Shown in pieces: positions 30,260 through 40,476 of a stretch of DNA of 64,000 nucleotides (the first letter of the stretch is position 1; every line of letters begins with the position of its first letter). Source of the stretch: Fistulifera solaris (taxonomy: Eukaryota > Bacillariophyta > Bacillariophyceae > Naviculales > Stauroneidaceae); the NCBI GenBank assembly GCA_030295235.1, contig AP026134.1, positions 1,054,001 to 1,118,000 of the forward strand. The letters run 5' to 3'. A program made the translations under genes and the position numbers. The notes under the pieces were generated by a model, which was not told the origin of the DNA, made no database searches, and saw only the letters and a list, made by a program, of their open reading frames with translations.

Positions 30260-32459
30260 ATGACGCAACAAGACAACAAACAAGAACTGCAAGATCGCTT
30301 AGACGCGTTGAATGCCCAAATCACCAAGCAGGGCTCGCATGTCCGACAACTCAAGAAAGACGGAATTGCGGATGCCATCGGAGAAGCTGTAGAACAGTTG
30401 CAAGCTTTGAAACTGGAAGCTGCTACTCTGCAGAATAAACTACAAGCGGGCGAAACGCAATTCAATCGCAAGTCATTCGATGATTTGATTTTGCGAAAAA
30501 TGTTTGTCATTCCGAGTTTCGAGATTCACGGTGGTGTCAAAGGTCTGTTTGATTTGGGTCCTCCGGCTTGTGCTCTCAAGGTACGTTTATGATTGTGACG
30601 CTGCTGTAACAAGTACAAGTATCTATATGTTCTCATGCGTACACTTTTCTTTGCCGTAGGCCGCAATGATCGACATGTGGCGCAAACACTTTGTTCTGGC
30701 CGAGAATATGCTGGAAATGGAGTGCACTTGTTTGACTCCACAAGTTGTTCTCAAAACAAGTGGTCACGTTGATCGATTCACGGATCTCATGGTGAAAGAC
30801 CCGGCAACCGGCGAGTGTTTCCGTGCCGATAAGTTGTTGGAAGATGCGATTGATGATTTAATTGAAAAGAACCCCACTATGCCAAATGCCGAAAAGGAAG
30901 AACACTTGAAAATACAACGACAAGCCGATGCTTTCTCGCCTACTGAACTAGACGAGCTTTTGGTCAAATACAATTGCAAGGGACCTTCGGGTGAAGCTTA
31001 TTCTCCCTCATTCCCCTTCAATCTCATGTTTCAAACCAGCATCGGACCGGAAGGTACGTCGGTAGGATACTTGCGACCCGAAACAGCCCAGGGTCTCTTT
31101 GTGAACTTTCGTCGATTGTTGGATTTGAATGCCGGCAAGACACCGTTTGCGGCGGCACAAATTGGTTTGGGATTCCGTAACGAGATTGCACCACGCTCGG
31201 GGCTCTTGCGCGTGCGAGAATTTTGCATGGGCGAGATTGAACACTTTGTCAATCCGAATGATAAGTCGCACCCGAATTTTGCATCCGTGGCTACCAAAGA
31301 ACTCGTCTTGTTTGGTCGTGACGATCAGCTGGGATCGGGTAAAACCAAGACGGTAGCCATTGGAGAAGCTGTTAAGAGTGGCTTGGTAAACAATGAAACT
31401 TTGGGTTATTTCATGGCACGAACGCAACTTTATATGGAAAAGATTGGTATGGATCCGAAGCGTTTGCGTTTCCGTCAGCATTTGACGACCGAAATGGCGC
31501 ATTATGCTACGGATTGTTGGGACTTGGAGATTCAGTCGAGTTATGGTTGGGTCGAGTGCGTGGGCCATGCCGACCGCGCTTGTTACGATCTAGAGGTGCA
31601 CAGTAAAGCGACCAAGACGCCCATGGTGGCTACCGAAAAAGTGGATCCACCTGTCGAGATTGAATATGCCAAGATCAAGTTTGATCGTAAGTTACTCGGT
31701 CAAGCATTCAAGCAAGACCAACGTGTTGTTTCGGGACTTTTGGATGGACTAGCTGAAGATTGGAAGAATTTTGAACCTATTGCCACGGCACTGGAAACCG
31801 ATGGTAAGACGACCTTAGACAACTTTGTGATTACTAAGGAAATGGTTTCGTGGACCAAATCTTCCAAGAAAGTTCACGAAGTGAAATTTACCCCATCTGT
31901 GATCGAACCCTCATTTGGCATGGGCCGAATCTTGTACTCCTTGCTGGAACATTCCTTCTACACGCGCGAAGGAGACGAGCAACGAACGGTGATGCGATTC
32001 AATCCGCAAGTGGCCCCTCAAAAATGTGCTGTGTTCCCTATCAGCAGCAACGCCGAGTGCAATGCGGTTGTTGACGAAATTGCCGCTGACCTTATGGACA
32101 GTGACCTCGCCACACGCGTCGACAAATCGTCCGCCGCTTTGGGTAGACGATATGCGCGCACGGATGAATTGGGTGTCCCTTTCGCTGTCACTGTTGACTT
32201 TGAAACACTAAAGATAACACCATCACGCTTCGAGAGCGTGATTCCATGAAAACAGGTGCGCTTGCCGAAGTCGGAAATCACGCCTTTATTGATGCGTATT
32301 GTACATGGCAAACTTAACTGGGATGCAGTCACAAAGAAGTATCCTTTGGTACAAGTGGATGAAGGTGACGGAGTCGTCGCTGAAAGCACCGAGAAAGGGC
32401 CAACCGTCGTGGAAACAACATCTCGTGGACGATTTAGACGACCTGCCCCCCAGAACTAA
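30260..32459 (+). CDS. GARS: Glycyl-tRNA synthetase, with two compensating indels
   Basis: Exon 1 30260-30580, a 79-bp GTACGT..CGTAG intron, exon 2 30660-32459; about 706 residues. The N-terminus has the WHEP-type helix-turn-helix region (LQDRLDALNAQITKQGSHVRQLKKDG), then the class II core: DDLILRKMFVIPSFEIHGGVKGLFDLGPP, motif 2 around ARTQL/GFRNEIAPRSGLLRVREF, motif 3 PSFGMGRILYSLLEHSF and a C-terminal anticodon domain. Near the end, the frame leaves and returns: AAA at 32210-32212 is one base short and AAAA at 32249-32252 one base long. Correcting both gives the conserved TLKDNTITLRERDSMKQVRL. One gene may serve cytosol and organelles. Confidence 0.95.
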
Positions 32460-32520
32460 AAAACGATAGCTTGTTTACGTTGCTAAAGTAACAATGGGTT
32501 TTTCTAGGTCAAAAGTTGTA

Positions 32521-34848
32521 TTACTTAAGAGACTTTAGTGCTGAAAGAATCCTTTCACACACCTGAATGCAATAATCTCTCGTTGCAGTTGTTGGCGAGA
32601 CCATGGCACAAATAATGTTATCGTGTCGAATCACGTTCAAACCACCTCGACGCAGCAAAGCAACCGCCATGTTGGTTCTTTTATACTCATCGTCATACGG
32701 TTCGATTAGAGCTACCTTCATTACGCTCCCAAACGTAGCAACACTTTCGACATGAGGTAGAAGTGAAATTTCAGATACCTGTTTCTCATCAAACGCCATA
32801 AAAGAGCCCGGCTCGTTCTGGATGATGGCTTTACTAGCTTCTAGCTCGTGAACAGTTCGAACACACTCATCTGGCTGTGCTGCATTGAGATGTCCGAACA
32901 GCAACGCTTCGCCTGGTTCGTCACCAAGAAATGTTTCAAAAACTTCGTTTGTTGTCGCAATAGTAGAAGGTGCATCGCCCATTCCACCACCATAGCACAA
33001 AATATCTGCTTTCACCTGAAGCAATCTTTCAGCATTTAGCAGTCCAAAGCGATACATTCCGGACATTCTTTCGTCAAAGATTACAGGGACTCCTCTCGAT
33101 GCGGCCACATCCACCAAAGCGCGCTGCCATAACGGGTCGACAAAATTGCAGACTAGACCAGCCATGACTGGTTCTAGTATGACTCCGCCAATCTTTCGGT
33201 TGACCCCACTGTGTTCGTAGACCAACCACTGCATTTCAATCATTTCTTTGTACTGCGAGTGGAGCTTCCGATGCGAAATGAGTCGTGTGCTGATATCCAT
33301 TATCGAGGGAACACTCTCGAACTCAAACTCAGTTTCAATCTGATACGATCCAGGTATAGATACTTTTAATGTTCCGTCTTTATACGCCCACGTCGGCGTC
33401 TCAAACAAAAGGCTATTAGACGAATACCAAGGATGCTGGTCTTCCACAAATGTTTGGCGAGGTCCTGCTACATTGAGTGCACCTAGCGTATCGCCATGGT
33501 AGCACCCTTCTTGCGCAGCTACCGCCCAATCATATTTTTGCGGATCAGAAACGTCCTTGCGGCGATGATATGTCCGTAGTGCCATGTACAGCGCTACTTC
33601 GACATGATTACCTGCGACATATAAGACCTTATCCGCACCAAGTGAATGGGCTAATGCCAAGCCAGGCGAGGTAACAACCGGATTCAAATCAAGACGCCCG
33701 TAGCGACCGAGTGCTGCCAAGGTTGCAAGATTTTGTGTTGACTCTGCATGCCCTAATATTGTGGAAGCAACGCTCATATCGTCAGATTGAACGCATTCAA
33801 GCGTGGCTCCTCCTTCGCTAAATTCCAAAAGATGGTGCCGATTCTTCGTCGCGCTATTCACGATGGCGACCTCGCTTTGCTTTATATTCTTGTGTTGAAT
33901 GTTGGGATACCATAGGACACTGCTAGCATCTCTGGGCATGGATCGCCAGTCGTGCACTTGTCCTTCGTGCCAGTTTTGCAGATATTCATCCAGTTCTGAA
34001 AATTTTGCGCTGGTGGATTCGTACCACTCGAAGAGAGGTACTTCTGGATCTTTAGGAATGGGAGGCAACGAAATAATAGACTGCAATGGTAAAGGAAATA
34101 GCCTTTCTCCGGTACCTGATCGAAATGGTAATGCCTTTCGCTCCGCTAAAGCTCGAATAGCGGACACATTGTCGTAACCATTTTCCAAAAGAACTAAAGC
34201 AGCAACATCATATCCACGAGCAATCACCACCTCTAGAGCCGCTAAAGTAGCACTGATCCCACCCAGACGACCATCACCTACTAGAACAACAGGGGCTACT
34301 CCAGTTAGCTCCTGATACAGATCGGCCTGAGGGATCCAGCCCCACTGATTTTTTGTCAATGCATGACGAGGTGAACAATTTTCCGGTGACGCGGAAGCTG
34401 GACTCAAAGCTCCCCCAGCTGTTTCAATGTAGGATGTGAGATGATCATACTGTTGCTGTTGCTGCTGTAGTGCTTCCGTCAGAGCCGAGAGTATCTGTGC
34501 ATCACCGACTGGCTTGTTTTCCCGAGTGCAAGCCGTGTGAGGCGACGCGGGTGTATCCCACGAAAAAAGCGTTTGAGCCGTCAATTGACTTTTGTCTTTC
34601 ACATGGCGCTCCACAAAATCCTGATCACTTCCTCCACATTGCAGCGGTTTAATGTAATGCACTGGGCGTTGCTTTAAACTAGCCTGAACGAGCCCCGCCG
34701 AAATCACTGTTTTGCCGACATCTGTATTCGCACCAAAGATTATGTTCGTCCTCTGTTTCGGGGTTATTCGCCACCTCGACGAAGGGGCAACAGACGAAAA
34801 GAGTCGCTTTTGGAATAAGAAAGCGCGATAAACGAGAGTTGGGCTCAT
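32521..34848 (-). CDS. BIO3-BIO1: BIO3-BIO1 fusion: dethiobiotin synthetase plus DAPA aminotransferase-like domain
   Basis: 775 residues from the ATG at 34848 with a mitochondrial-type presequence (MSPTLVYRAFLFQKRLFSS). The N-terminal half is BioD-like: IIFGANTDVGKTVISAGL is the P-loop, followed by IKPLQCGGSDQDF and a central VVLVGDGRLGGISATL. The C-terminal ~500 residues align with class III DAPA aminotransferase (QEGCYHGDTLGALNVAGP, GGVILEPVMAGLVCNF, PVIFDERMSGMYRFG). However, where BioA has C-x-G-K-x-L-T-G-G with the PLP lysine, this reads ILCYGGGMGDAPSTI with no lysine, and the S-G-S-x-A and W-W motifs are also missing. The frame is intact. The synthetase half looks functional; the aminotransferase half looks inactive. 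Confidence 0.88.
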   Translation of the reverse strand: MSPTLVYRAFLFQKRLFSSVAPSSRWRITPKQRTNIIFGANTDVGKTVISAGLVQASLKQRPVHYIKPLQCGGSDQDFVERHVKDKSQLTAQTLFSWDTPASPHTACTRENKPVGDAQILSALTEALQQQQQQYDHLTSYIETAGGALSPASASPENCSPRHALTKNQWGWIPQADLYQELTGVAPVVLVGDGRLGGISATLAALEVVIARGYDVAALVLLENGYDNVSAIRALAERKALPFRSGTGERLFPLPLQSIISLPPIPKDPEVPLFEWYESTSAKFSELDEYLQNWHEGQVHDWRSMPRDASSVLWYPNIQHKNIKQSEVAIVNSATKNRHHLLEFSEGGATLECVQSDDMSVASTILGHAESTQNLATLAALGRYGRLDLNPVVTSPGLALAHSLGADKVLYVAGNHVEVALYMALRTYHRRKDVSDPQKYDWAVAAQEGCYHGDTLGALNVAGPRQTFVEDQHPWYSSNSLLFETPTWAYKDGTLKVSIPGSYQIETEFEFESVPSIMDISTRLISHRKLHSQYKEMIEMQWLVYEHSGVNRKIGGVILEPVMAGLVCNFVDPLWQRALVDVAASRGVPVIFDERMSGMYRFGLLNAERLLQVKADILCYGGGMGDAPSTIATTNEVFETFLGDEPGEALLFGHLNAAQPDECVRTVHELEASKAIIQNEPGSFMAFDEKQVSEISLLPHVESVATFGSVMKVALIEPYDDEYKRTNMAVALLRRGGLNVIRHDNIICAMVSPTTATRDYCIQVCERILSALKSLK

Positions 34849-34948
34849 TGCGCAAGAGGATAATGAATTCAATCGAATACACGTCGTGTTTTTGTGTGAG
34901 TTTTGTGATTTGTGATGGCAAAAATTTGTGAAACGACAGGTGCGCCGC

Positions 34949-34956
34949 TGACGTCA
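34949..34956. promoter_or_regulatory. TGACGTCA (CRE/bZIP) palindrome
   Basis: Perfect 8-bp CRE about 100 bp upstream of the BIO3-BIO1 ATG. Diatom bZIP factors are known to use TGACGT elements in CO2/cAMP responses; use here is inference. Confidence 0.45.
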
Positions 34957-35374
34957 TAGATCCGTCACCTGTGCGTGGTGTGTCGGCTCACAATTGCGAG
35001 AAGGAATCTTAGAGCCAATGGCGGTCTGTAAACGAACTTTTTCGCCCTGCTCGAAATAAAAGATCTTCAATTCTATGATGATTAATAATTACTCTATTAG
35101 GGGGTGATACTTTGTAAACAATAATAAATCTATACTCATGACTGAAATTGTGCAATAATGGCGGATTGCCCCCTAAACATAGGGTAATAGTACGTGAAAG
35201 AGAACGATCCGCACCGCATTTTGCCATACATCATCGAGCAGTGAAATGTAAATGCTGCAAAAGACGGTTATAACCTGCATAATGCGATTTTGAGCTTATG
35301 AATATGCGTGCAAAACGGATGGAAGGTACCTGGCAGTGAGTACGGAACCTTGTCGGAGTAATATTTTTATTTAA

Positions 35375-35405
35375 CTCATGACTGATATGCAGTCATGGTG
35401 AAAAA
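35375..35405 (+). repeat. CATGACTG/CAGTCATG palindrome, copy 4
   Basis: CTCATGACTGATATGCAGTC then ATGGTGAAAAA. Near-perfect dyad with a four-base centre and the shared GTGAAAA tail. Confidence 0.7.
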
Positions 35406-35579
35406 CGGCTAACACATTGGTGCTATAGTGATTCTTCTGCAACAGTGCACAACCAGATACTATTGTCGGCACCGCGGAAAAATGAACAGCCAACCATCAT
35501 CTTGTAACATTTCATTTAGATGATTGCCCAATCACTTTATTTTGCTCCGTATTAATAATATTTTGCTCCGTACGACAGA

Positions 35580-36213
35580 ATGAAAAGAGGGCAGCTTGTT
35601 TTCAAAGGTGAGGCGACAAAAAAAGCAAAGAAAAAGGTGAAACACGATCGCAGACAGGATGCAAACGACGTCGGCGCAGTTGTGCTAAAAAATCCGCTGC
35701 CGAAAAATGAACGAGATCAAGACGTCGCGAAAGCTAAAAATGCGTCTTCAGTTCCATCTCCTACAATTCAAGATGGGATAGGGCAAATCACGTCATCTGG
35801 AACGGTGATTATGGGGCACGGAACGTCATTTATGAATACACTCTCCGTGGGCGACGCGATCTTGGTACAAATCGATGAGAACCAAGCGCCAGAGATGCGT
35901 GTGATCACCATGTGTCTTTCCAATACTTCCATCAATCTTAGCAGTTCTTTCTCACGGAGCTTGACGACGCCAACGTCGTTTCAATACATTCGAAAACCGC
36001 AAGTGCCTGGGCAATCACGAGCAGCCAAGACGAAGCTTGAACAAGACGATCATGAAAGGGCGAGTGGTTTTCAGGGTAGCAATGTACTAGTGTATCGAGA
36101 AAGTACTGAAACTGGATCCTATAGAATTAAAAAAAGAAACAGTGGCAGGTGATGTGTCTCGGACGCATTTGTTGGAGATGCGAGCCAAGAAGAAGAGCGA
36201 TAAGTATTGCTAA
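35580..36213 (+). CDS. Basic nuclear-type protein of unknown function, one extra base
   Basis: About 210 residues from the ATG at 35580. The N-terminus is strongly basic (KGEATKKAKKKVKHDRR), a likely nuclear localisation signal. A beta-rich middle part (GIGQITSSGTVIMGHGTSF, LSVGDAILVQID) follows. The A7 run at 36129-36135 has one base too many; with six, the frame continues GSYRIKKETVAGDVSRTHLL and ends with KSDKYC at 36213, a basic tail that looks conserved. Without the correction it stops after RIKKRNSGR. Family not recognised. Confidence 0.6.
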
Positions 36214-37069
36214 GAACGCCTTTGCTATTTCCAAAACTTGGCCTGTGACGAATATGACACCACATGGGTACTTTCGCAAAGATTCATGCAACAGGCGTAG
36301 TGCCCTTACTCAATGTTCTTTTTTATGTGCCATCCTCACTGCTGTCGACTGACTCTTACATAACCCAGCATGGGTATTCTGCAGCTTACCCGCTTGGGCA
36401 TCGCTGAGACGTCCCGCTTAGGTGTTTCTCGTCATGAAAACAATAGACCTTGGGACCATCACAAGGGCGCAACGATCGCATTCTTTGACCTCGACTCTCT
36501 ACACCATGACGGGTCGGTATTACAGTTTTTTTAGAAAGTTCATTCATTTCCCCAACACCTGAATATAGACTCTAAGAATTGATGTCAAAGAGCTAATTTC
36601 CCTATTTGTTGACTATGAACAAGATGCGAGATTTCATTCTCGTTTGATCAATGCTTGGCAAGATGTCATTACAAGCTTTACCTCGTAGTCGTCCACGACC
36701 AATAGAAAATGAAAACAAGAGGAGAACAATACCCGTAAGCCATCAATAACCTTAGTCTAGCTAGAAAGTAAGTGCCGGTAAGACCAGGGATGTTTTTAAT
36801 TATGCGGTGAAAAGTTTATGCGGAGAGGAAAACACACGATGATGAACGCGATGAACGCTGAATGCAATCGATGCACGGATACTGGATACGGGTTTCAGGA
36901 TGCTTCTATTGATGCCAAAGCATCGAAGCAACCCCTGATCTTGCTGCTTCTGTCTTCTTTTCCTTTGATTGTCGCTTCTGTGGATCTCGGAAGATTTACC
37001 TTTTGATGATTTCTGCATTAATTCGGCTATCTTAACGACGCTCGATCACATCCTACGAACGCAAACATC
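36214..37069. other. 856-bp intergenic gap
   Basis: Only short frames without coding character were found, and no RNA gene or repeat family member. Part is the promoter of the Hikeshi gene. Confidence 0.35.
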
Positions 37070-37723
37070 ATGGAAGGAGTTCATTTTCCAGCACAACAAT
37101 TAGCACTTACATCAACTTCACAAGGTCCTTCACTATTTGGGGTAGTCATTTCAGGTTTACCTGTACGAACTGGCTTTGTTCAAGTTGATTCGAATAAATA
37201 CGCATGTCGTCTAACGTGCCCCGGTGACATTACAGTCCCACTGACATCCGTCACGGAGCTTGTTATCTTTCTGTTTCAGCCTCTGCCGCCCCAGCAAGGT
37301 ATACTATGCTACTGGCAAATGGCGGCGGCGACTGGTTCACAGCAAGAGGCAACAGGCTTCGAATTACTGGGGTCACTAACACCCGACCATCCGTCAAGAA
37401 TATTTCACACGGGATGGGGCGAACACGAACAAATGGTGCAAGTATCTTCATCCAATACACCCGTGATTCTCACCTTGGGTTTGTCGGTGGAACCGATGGA
37501 CACGATCCAGAACGTGCAGCAGAATAACAAGGAATCCCACCGACTGTTTGTCGCCCAAAAAATAGCGACCGATTTGTATCGATTTCTACAAAGTTTTGAT
37601 ACGGGATCGGCTGGATCGGGTCAAATGGTGGTCCCGAAGAATGTTTTTGATCTTTGGTATCAGAGGTTTGAAAGTAGACTGAAAAGGAATCCCAACTTCT
37701 TTCTCAAGTCGGAGGACGATTAG
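37070..37723 (+). CDS. Hikeshi-like Hsp70 nuclear import carrier
   Basis: 217 residues, one intact exon. The family pattern is visible throughout: LFGVVISGLPVRTGFVQVD near the start, VTELVIFLFQPLPPQQGILCYW, FELLGSLTPDHPSRIF, VILTLGLSVEPMDTI and the C-terminal MVVPKNVFDLWYQRFESRLKRNPNFF. These match the Hikeshi/OPI10 fold, in which the N-terminal beta-sandwich holds a hydrophobic pocket for FG-nucleoporins and the C-terminus ends with a helical segment (W-[FY]..F..[KR]L..NP.F). In animals Hikeshi carries ATP-bound Hsp70 into the nucleus under heat stress. Confidence 0.92.
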   Translation: MEGVHFPAQQLALTSTSQGPSLFGVVISGLPVRTGFVQVDSNKYACRLTCPGDITVPLTSVTELVIFLFQPLPPQQGILCYWQMAAATGSQQEATGFELLGSLTPDHPSRIFHTGWGEHEQMVQVSSSNTPVILTLGLSVEPMDTIQNVQQNNKESHRLFVAQKIATDLYRFLQSFDTGSAGSGQMVVPKNVFDLWYQRFESRLKRNPNFFLKSEDD

Positions 37724-38042
37724 TGACTCTCTTAGAGAAGGAATGCTTTATGGACGGCTTTCGCGAATACTTTGTTCTCGCAAGTTAGATTATTCAAAAT
37801 GGATTTAGGATAAGCGTAGATAATAGCTTTAGAGTGTAGATTTACAATTGATGAAGTGCTTCGGTACACCTAGAACGGTCGTAAGAAAATGACTGGACCT
37901 GTATAGTCAAAGCTGAATTGTCTGGTTAGTTTTATATGACTATGAACAAAGTGATATAAATCTTGTTCCAGGTAGTTGTTCCTGAAAAACTTCCAGATCA
38001 AATGGATATGCGGCGGTATGCAGAATAAAGGGACAATGCTTT
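37724..38042. other. 319-bp convergent intergenic gap
   Basis: 3' flanks of two converging genes. Nothing was recognised. Confidence 0.35.
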
Positions 38043-38522
38043 TTACCCAAAGATAGACAATCGTTTGCGCAGACGGCTAAATTTAGAAACCTTCACCGGA
38101 GCAGCGGCCTCCTCCGACCGAGGAAGAGTTCCTACAGTGTCAACCGACTTGCTGTCGGTAGAGCCTTCCGACGGAACAGCCGACGGGACACCTCCGCCAT
38201 TGCGGAATTGATTCATTATTTCTGCTGCTTGCAAGTTCTTCACCATCTCAGCCTCGGCTCCTCCATTCTCGGCAGCCGAAACTAGCGAGTATTTTGTCAC
38301 CGAGCATCGTCGCTTGGGTGTTCGGCGTTTGGGAGCAATCTCTTCAGCAACGGTATCCTGCTCGTATCCCATGTCTTCAATTGGAGCCGATTCATCCGGC
38401 TCTGCTTCACCATAGCCGTAGTCCCCGGCATCATCTCCGTAGCCATAGTCCATGTCCTGTTCACCGTACTGGTAGTCATATTGTTGATCGTCATCGTACG
38501 GGTAATCTTCATAGTCTGCCAT
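38043..38522 (-). CDS. Acidic Tyr/Gly-rich protein with RRCSVTKYSL box (paralogue A)
   Basis: 159 residues. The first ~60 residues are D/E, Y and G rich (DDDQQYDYQYGEQDMDYGYG), followed by KRRTPKRRCSVTKYSLVSAA and then a short helical block AEAEMVKNLQAAEIMNQF. The C-terminus is basic (KFSRLRKRLSIFG). The box R-R-C-S-V-T-K-Y-S-L with adjacent basic residues resembles a basophilic (R-R-x-S) phosphosite. A paralogue with the same three-part order lies at 42801 on the other strand. No known domain; probably disordered. Confidence 0.8.
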   Translation of the reverse strand: MADYEDYPYDDDQQYDYQYGEQDMDYGYGDDAGDYGYGEAEPDESAPIEDMGYEQDTVAEEIAPKRRTPKRRCSVTKYSLVSAAENGGAEAEMVKNLQAAEIMNQFRNGGGVPSAVPSEGSTDSKSVDTVGTLPRSEEAAAPVKVSKFSRLRKRLSIFG

Positions 38523-39371
38523 GGTAAAATTTGTAATGCAGTTTGAAAAGGGGATCGTTTTGTTGTTTACTATGCGAGGAGGGGATTTTGCTTCCGTCGA
38601 TCGATCTTCCCCTTTCCTGCGGTCATTTCGCTCGGTATTTCATGACTAAACAAAGTTCGAAGGGCCTACAGGCATATCTAAAGGAAGAAAAATCCTACCC
38701 ATTTCATTACTCACAATTGGAGTTATGACTCCCAGATAGGCATTCTGTACTGAAATGACTAAGCTCTCGGCAGAATTATGACTAACACGCTCTGGGGCAA
38801 TACTTTTTATTCGGTAAAAATCAGCCTTTCGCGAACGGACAATTTTTGACAATTTTCAACGGTTTGATCTCGTAATATCGTGTCTCCAACAGCCGTAGAA
38901 CATGGTTTAGCCGGTATTGAAAAATGAAACGGGTCCCGGTACCAGTACCCATGAGATTACGTTCTTGTTCCCGCAACATTGCCGCGCCGACGTGGGGTTT
39001 TTTCGCCCTTTGATAAGATAAGTAGATCTACAGTAACTGCATAGAGTTCATTCATCTCGAACAACGAGGAAACGATGCTGTCATGATTTCATGATGATGT
39101 GGTGCAGTTTTTCAAACAAGGTTCAAACTTCAAAATAGGATGGATTTCTTCGATCCCTATCTCTATATTCCGTCCGAAAAAGCGAGGGGAACATTATTAT
39201 TTTAATTTTTTCGTCTTTTTTTCTTTCTTGTCCTTTCTCGTTCCCTTCGCGTCCTTGTGCTTGTCATTAATAATTAAATGGTCATTCTGCCCCTCGAGCT
39301 CATAGTAGACGGTTGTACCCGGGTCGTCCACTTTTCCGAAGATAGAGCGAAGACTCCCATCGCAAATTTCC
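38523..39371. other. 849-bp divergent intergenic gap
   Basis: It has a half palindrome CATGACTAAAC at 38641 and a GGTACCAGTACC motif near 38938. Nothing coding was seen. Confidence 0.35.
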
Positions 39372-40451
39372 ATGGAAGAGGAGTGCAATTTCGAAAATGA
39401 GGGGACATCGTACACTATTCGTGGACTCAAACACAACGAATTGGAGGCGTGGGCCGACTTTTGTGCCTCGGTTTTTACTTACAAGAAGAACCCACCTCCA
39501 AGTTCGTATTTCTTGCGACACTTCCTTGCGGATCCAGATCGTCAGAGTTCTCCCTGGATTCGAGTGGCTTTGCTAGACGGCAAACAAATTGTTGCTTCAT
39601 GCCGAGTACTTTTCCGACGGGTTTCTGCCGGTGCTACTGTATTGACAGGAGCAGGAATCGGTGAAGTATGCACAGATATCGCACACCGAAGGCGGGGACT
39701 TTCGACAAAACTTCTTCAGAATGCCTTCTCCATCATGGAAAATGAATCCATCTCCTTTGATTTTTCGTTCTTGCACGCGTCGGAGATCTTTTTCAATTTT
39801 TATCGGAGTAAGGGATATACTGTAAATGCAAAGTCTCGTTGGTACACGGCTCATGTCGACAGTAACATTTTGGCATCGTATGCAACACGGACTGCGCATT
39901 CCTTCTCTATTCGAATGGCACAATTTCCACATGATGCGGACCAGCTTATGCGAATGCACTGAAAATACTCGGAGCAAAGACTAAGAGGGACAATCGTTCG
40001 ATCTCGCGACTACTGGGTCAATTATGTATCTGGAGAGTTGAAGGGAAGCCTTTATCTTTTATGCGAAAAGCATAGCGCAGAAGGCAAAATTATTGGGTGG
40101 TTATCGTTACGCCGACGAGACGACGATGAGGCTACAACAAAGTTGCAACTAAAAGAGTTTGGCTGTGCAAATCCGATAAAGAACTGCTATTCGGTTCTTG
40201 CTCATTTAGTGCGTTACGCAGCTATCGAGTTGTCCAAGGAAGCGGAAATAACACCTCAGTTTCGGCTTCAGTTGCCGCAATTGGTTTGTGAAGACGCTAA
40301 GCAGAGTTGCATAGGCGAATCATTCCTGTCAGAAATTCTCGAAGAAGACGATCATGGATGGATGTACAAACGTTCAGCGGACCCCGACCTTGTTACACAA
40401 ATTGTAGATCCCGACAGTCATCATCTCATTTGGCCAACCGATTCATTTTAA
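39372..40451 (+). CDS. GNAT-family acetyltransferase with in-frame TGA
   Basis: About 359 codons in one frame, interrupted by TGA at 39960-39962. The N-terminal part has a GNAT core: IVASCRVLFRRV, GAGIGEVCTDIAHRRRGLSTKLL (the acetyl-CoA R/Q-x-x-G-x-G/A loop as RRRGLS) and FLHASEIFFNFYRSKGY. After the TGA the same frame continues KYSEQRLRGTIVRSRDYWVN and on to 40451 with sensible sequence, so the protein seems to extend through the stop. A frame-preserving 108-nt GT-AG candidate (39878-39985) would remove the TGA but also ~35 well-formed residues. It ends 25 bp before the convergent kinase gene. Substrate unknown; pseudogene, error or real stop all possible. Confidence 0.68.
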
Positions 40452-40476
40452 AACGTTCGTTGCACCTTAAACCGGA

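Larger units (their letters stand above)
34849..35579. other. 731-bp divergent intergenic gap
   Basis: It holds the CRE at 34949, one half copy (35135-35150) and one full copy (35375-35405) of the CATGACTG palindrome. A tandem ATTTTGCTCCGTA repeat lies just before the next ATG at 35580. No gene was seen. Confidence 0.4.

Noticed and set aside
39960-39962. Selenocysteine codon in the GNAT gene
   Set aside because: Only 25 bp separate the gene end from the convergent neighbour's stop, so there is no space for a SECIS element, and the context is not redox-like.
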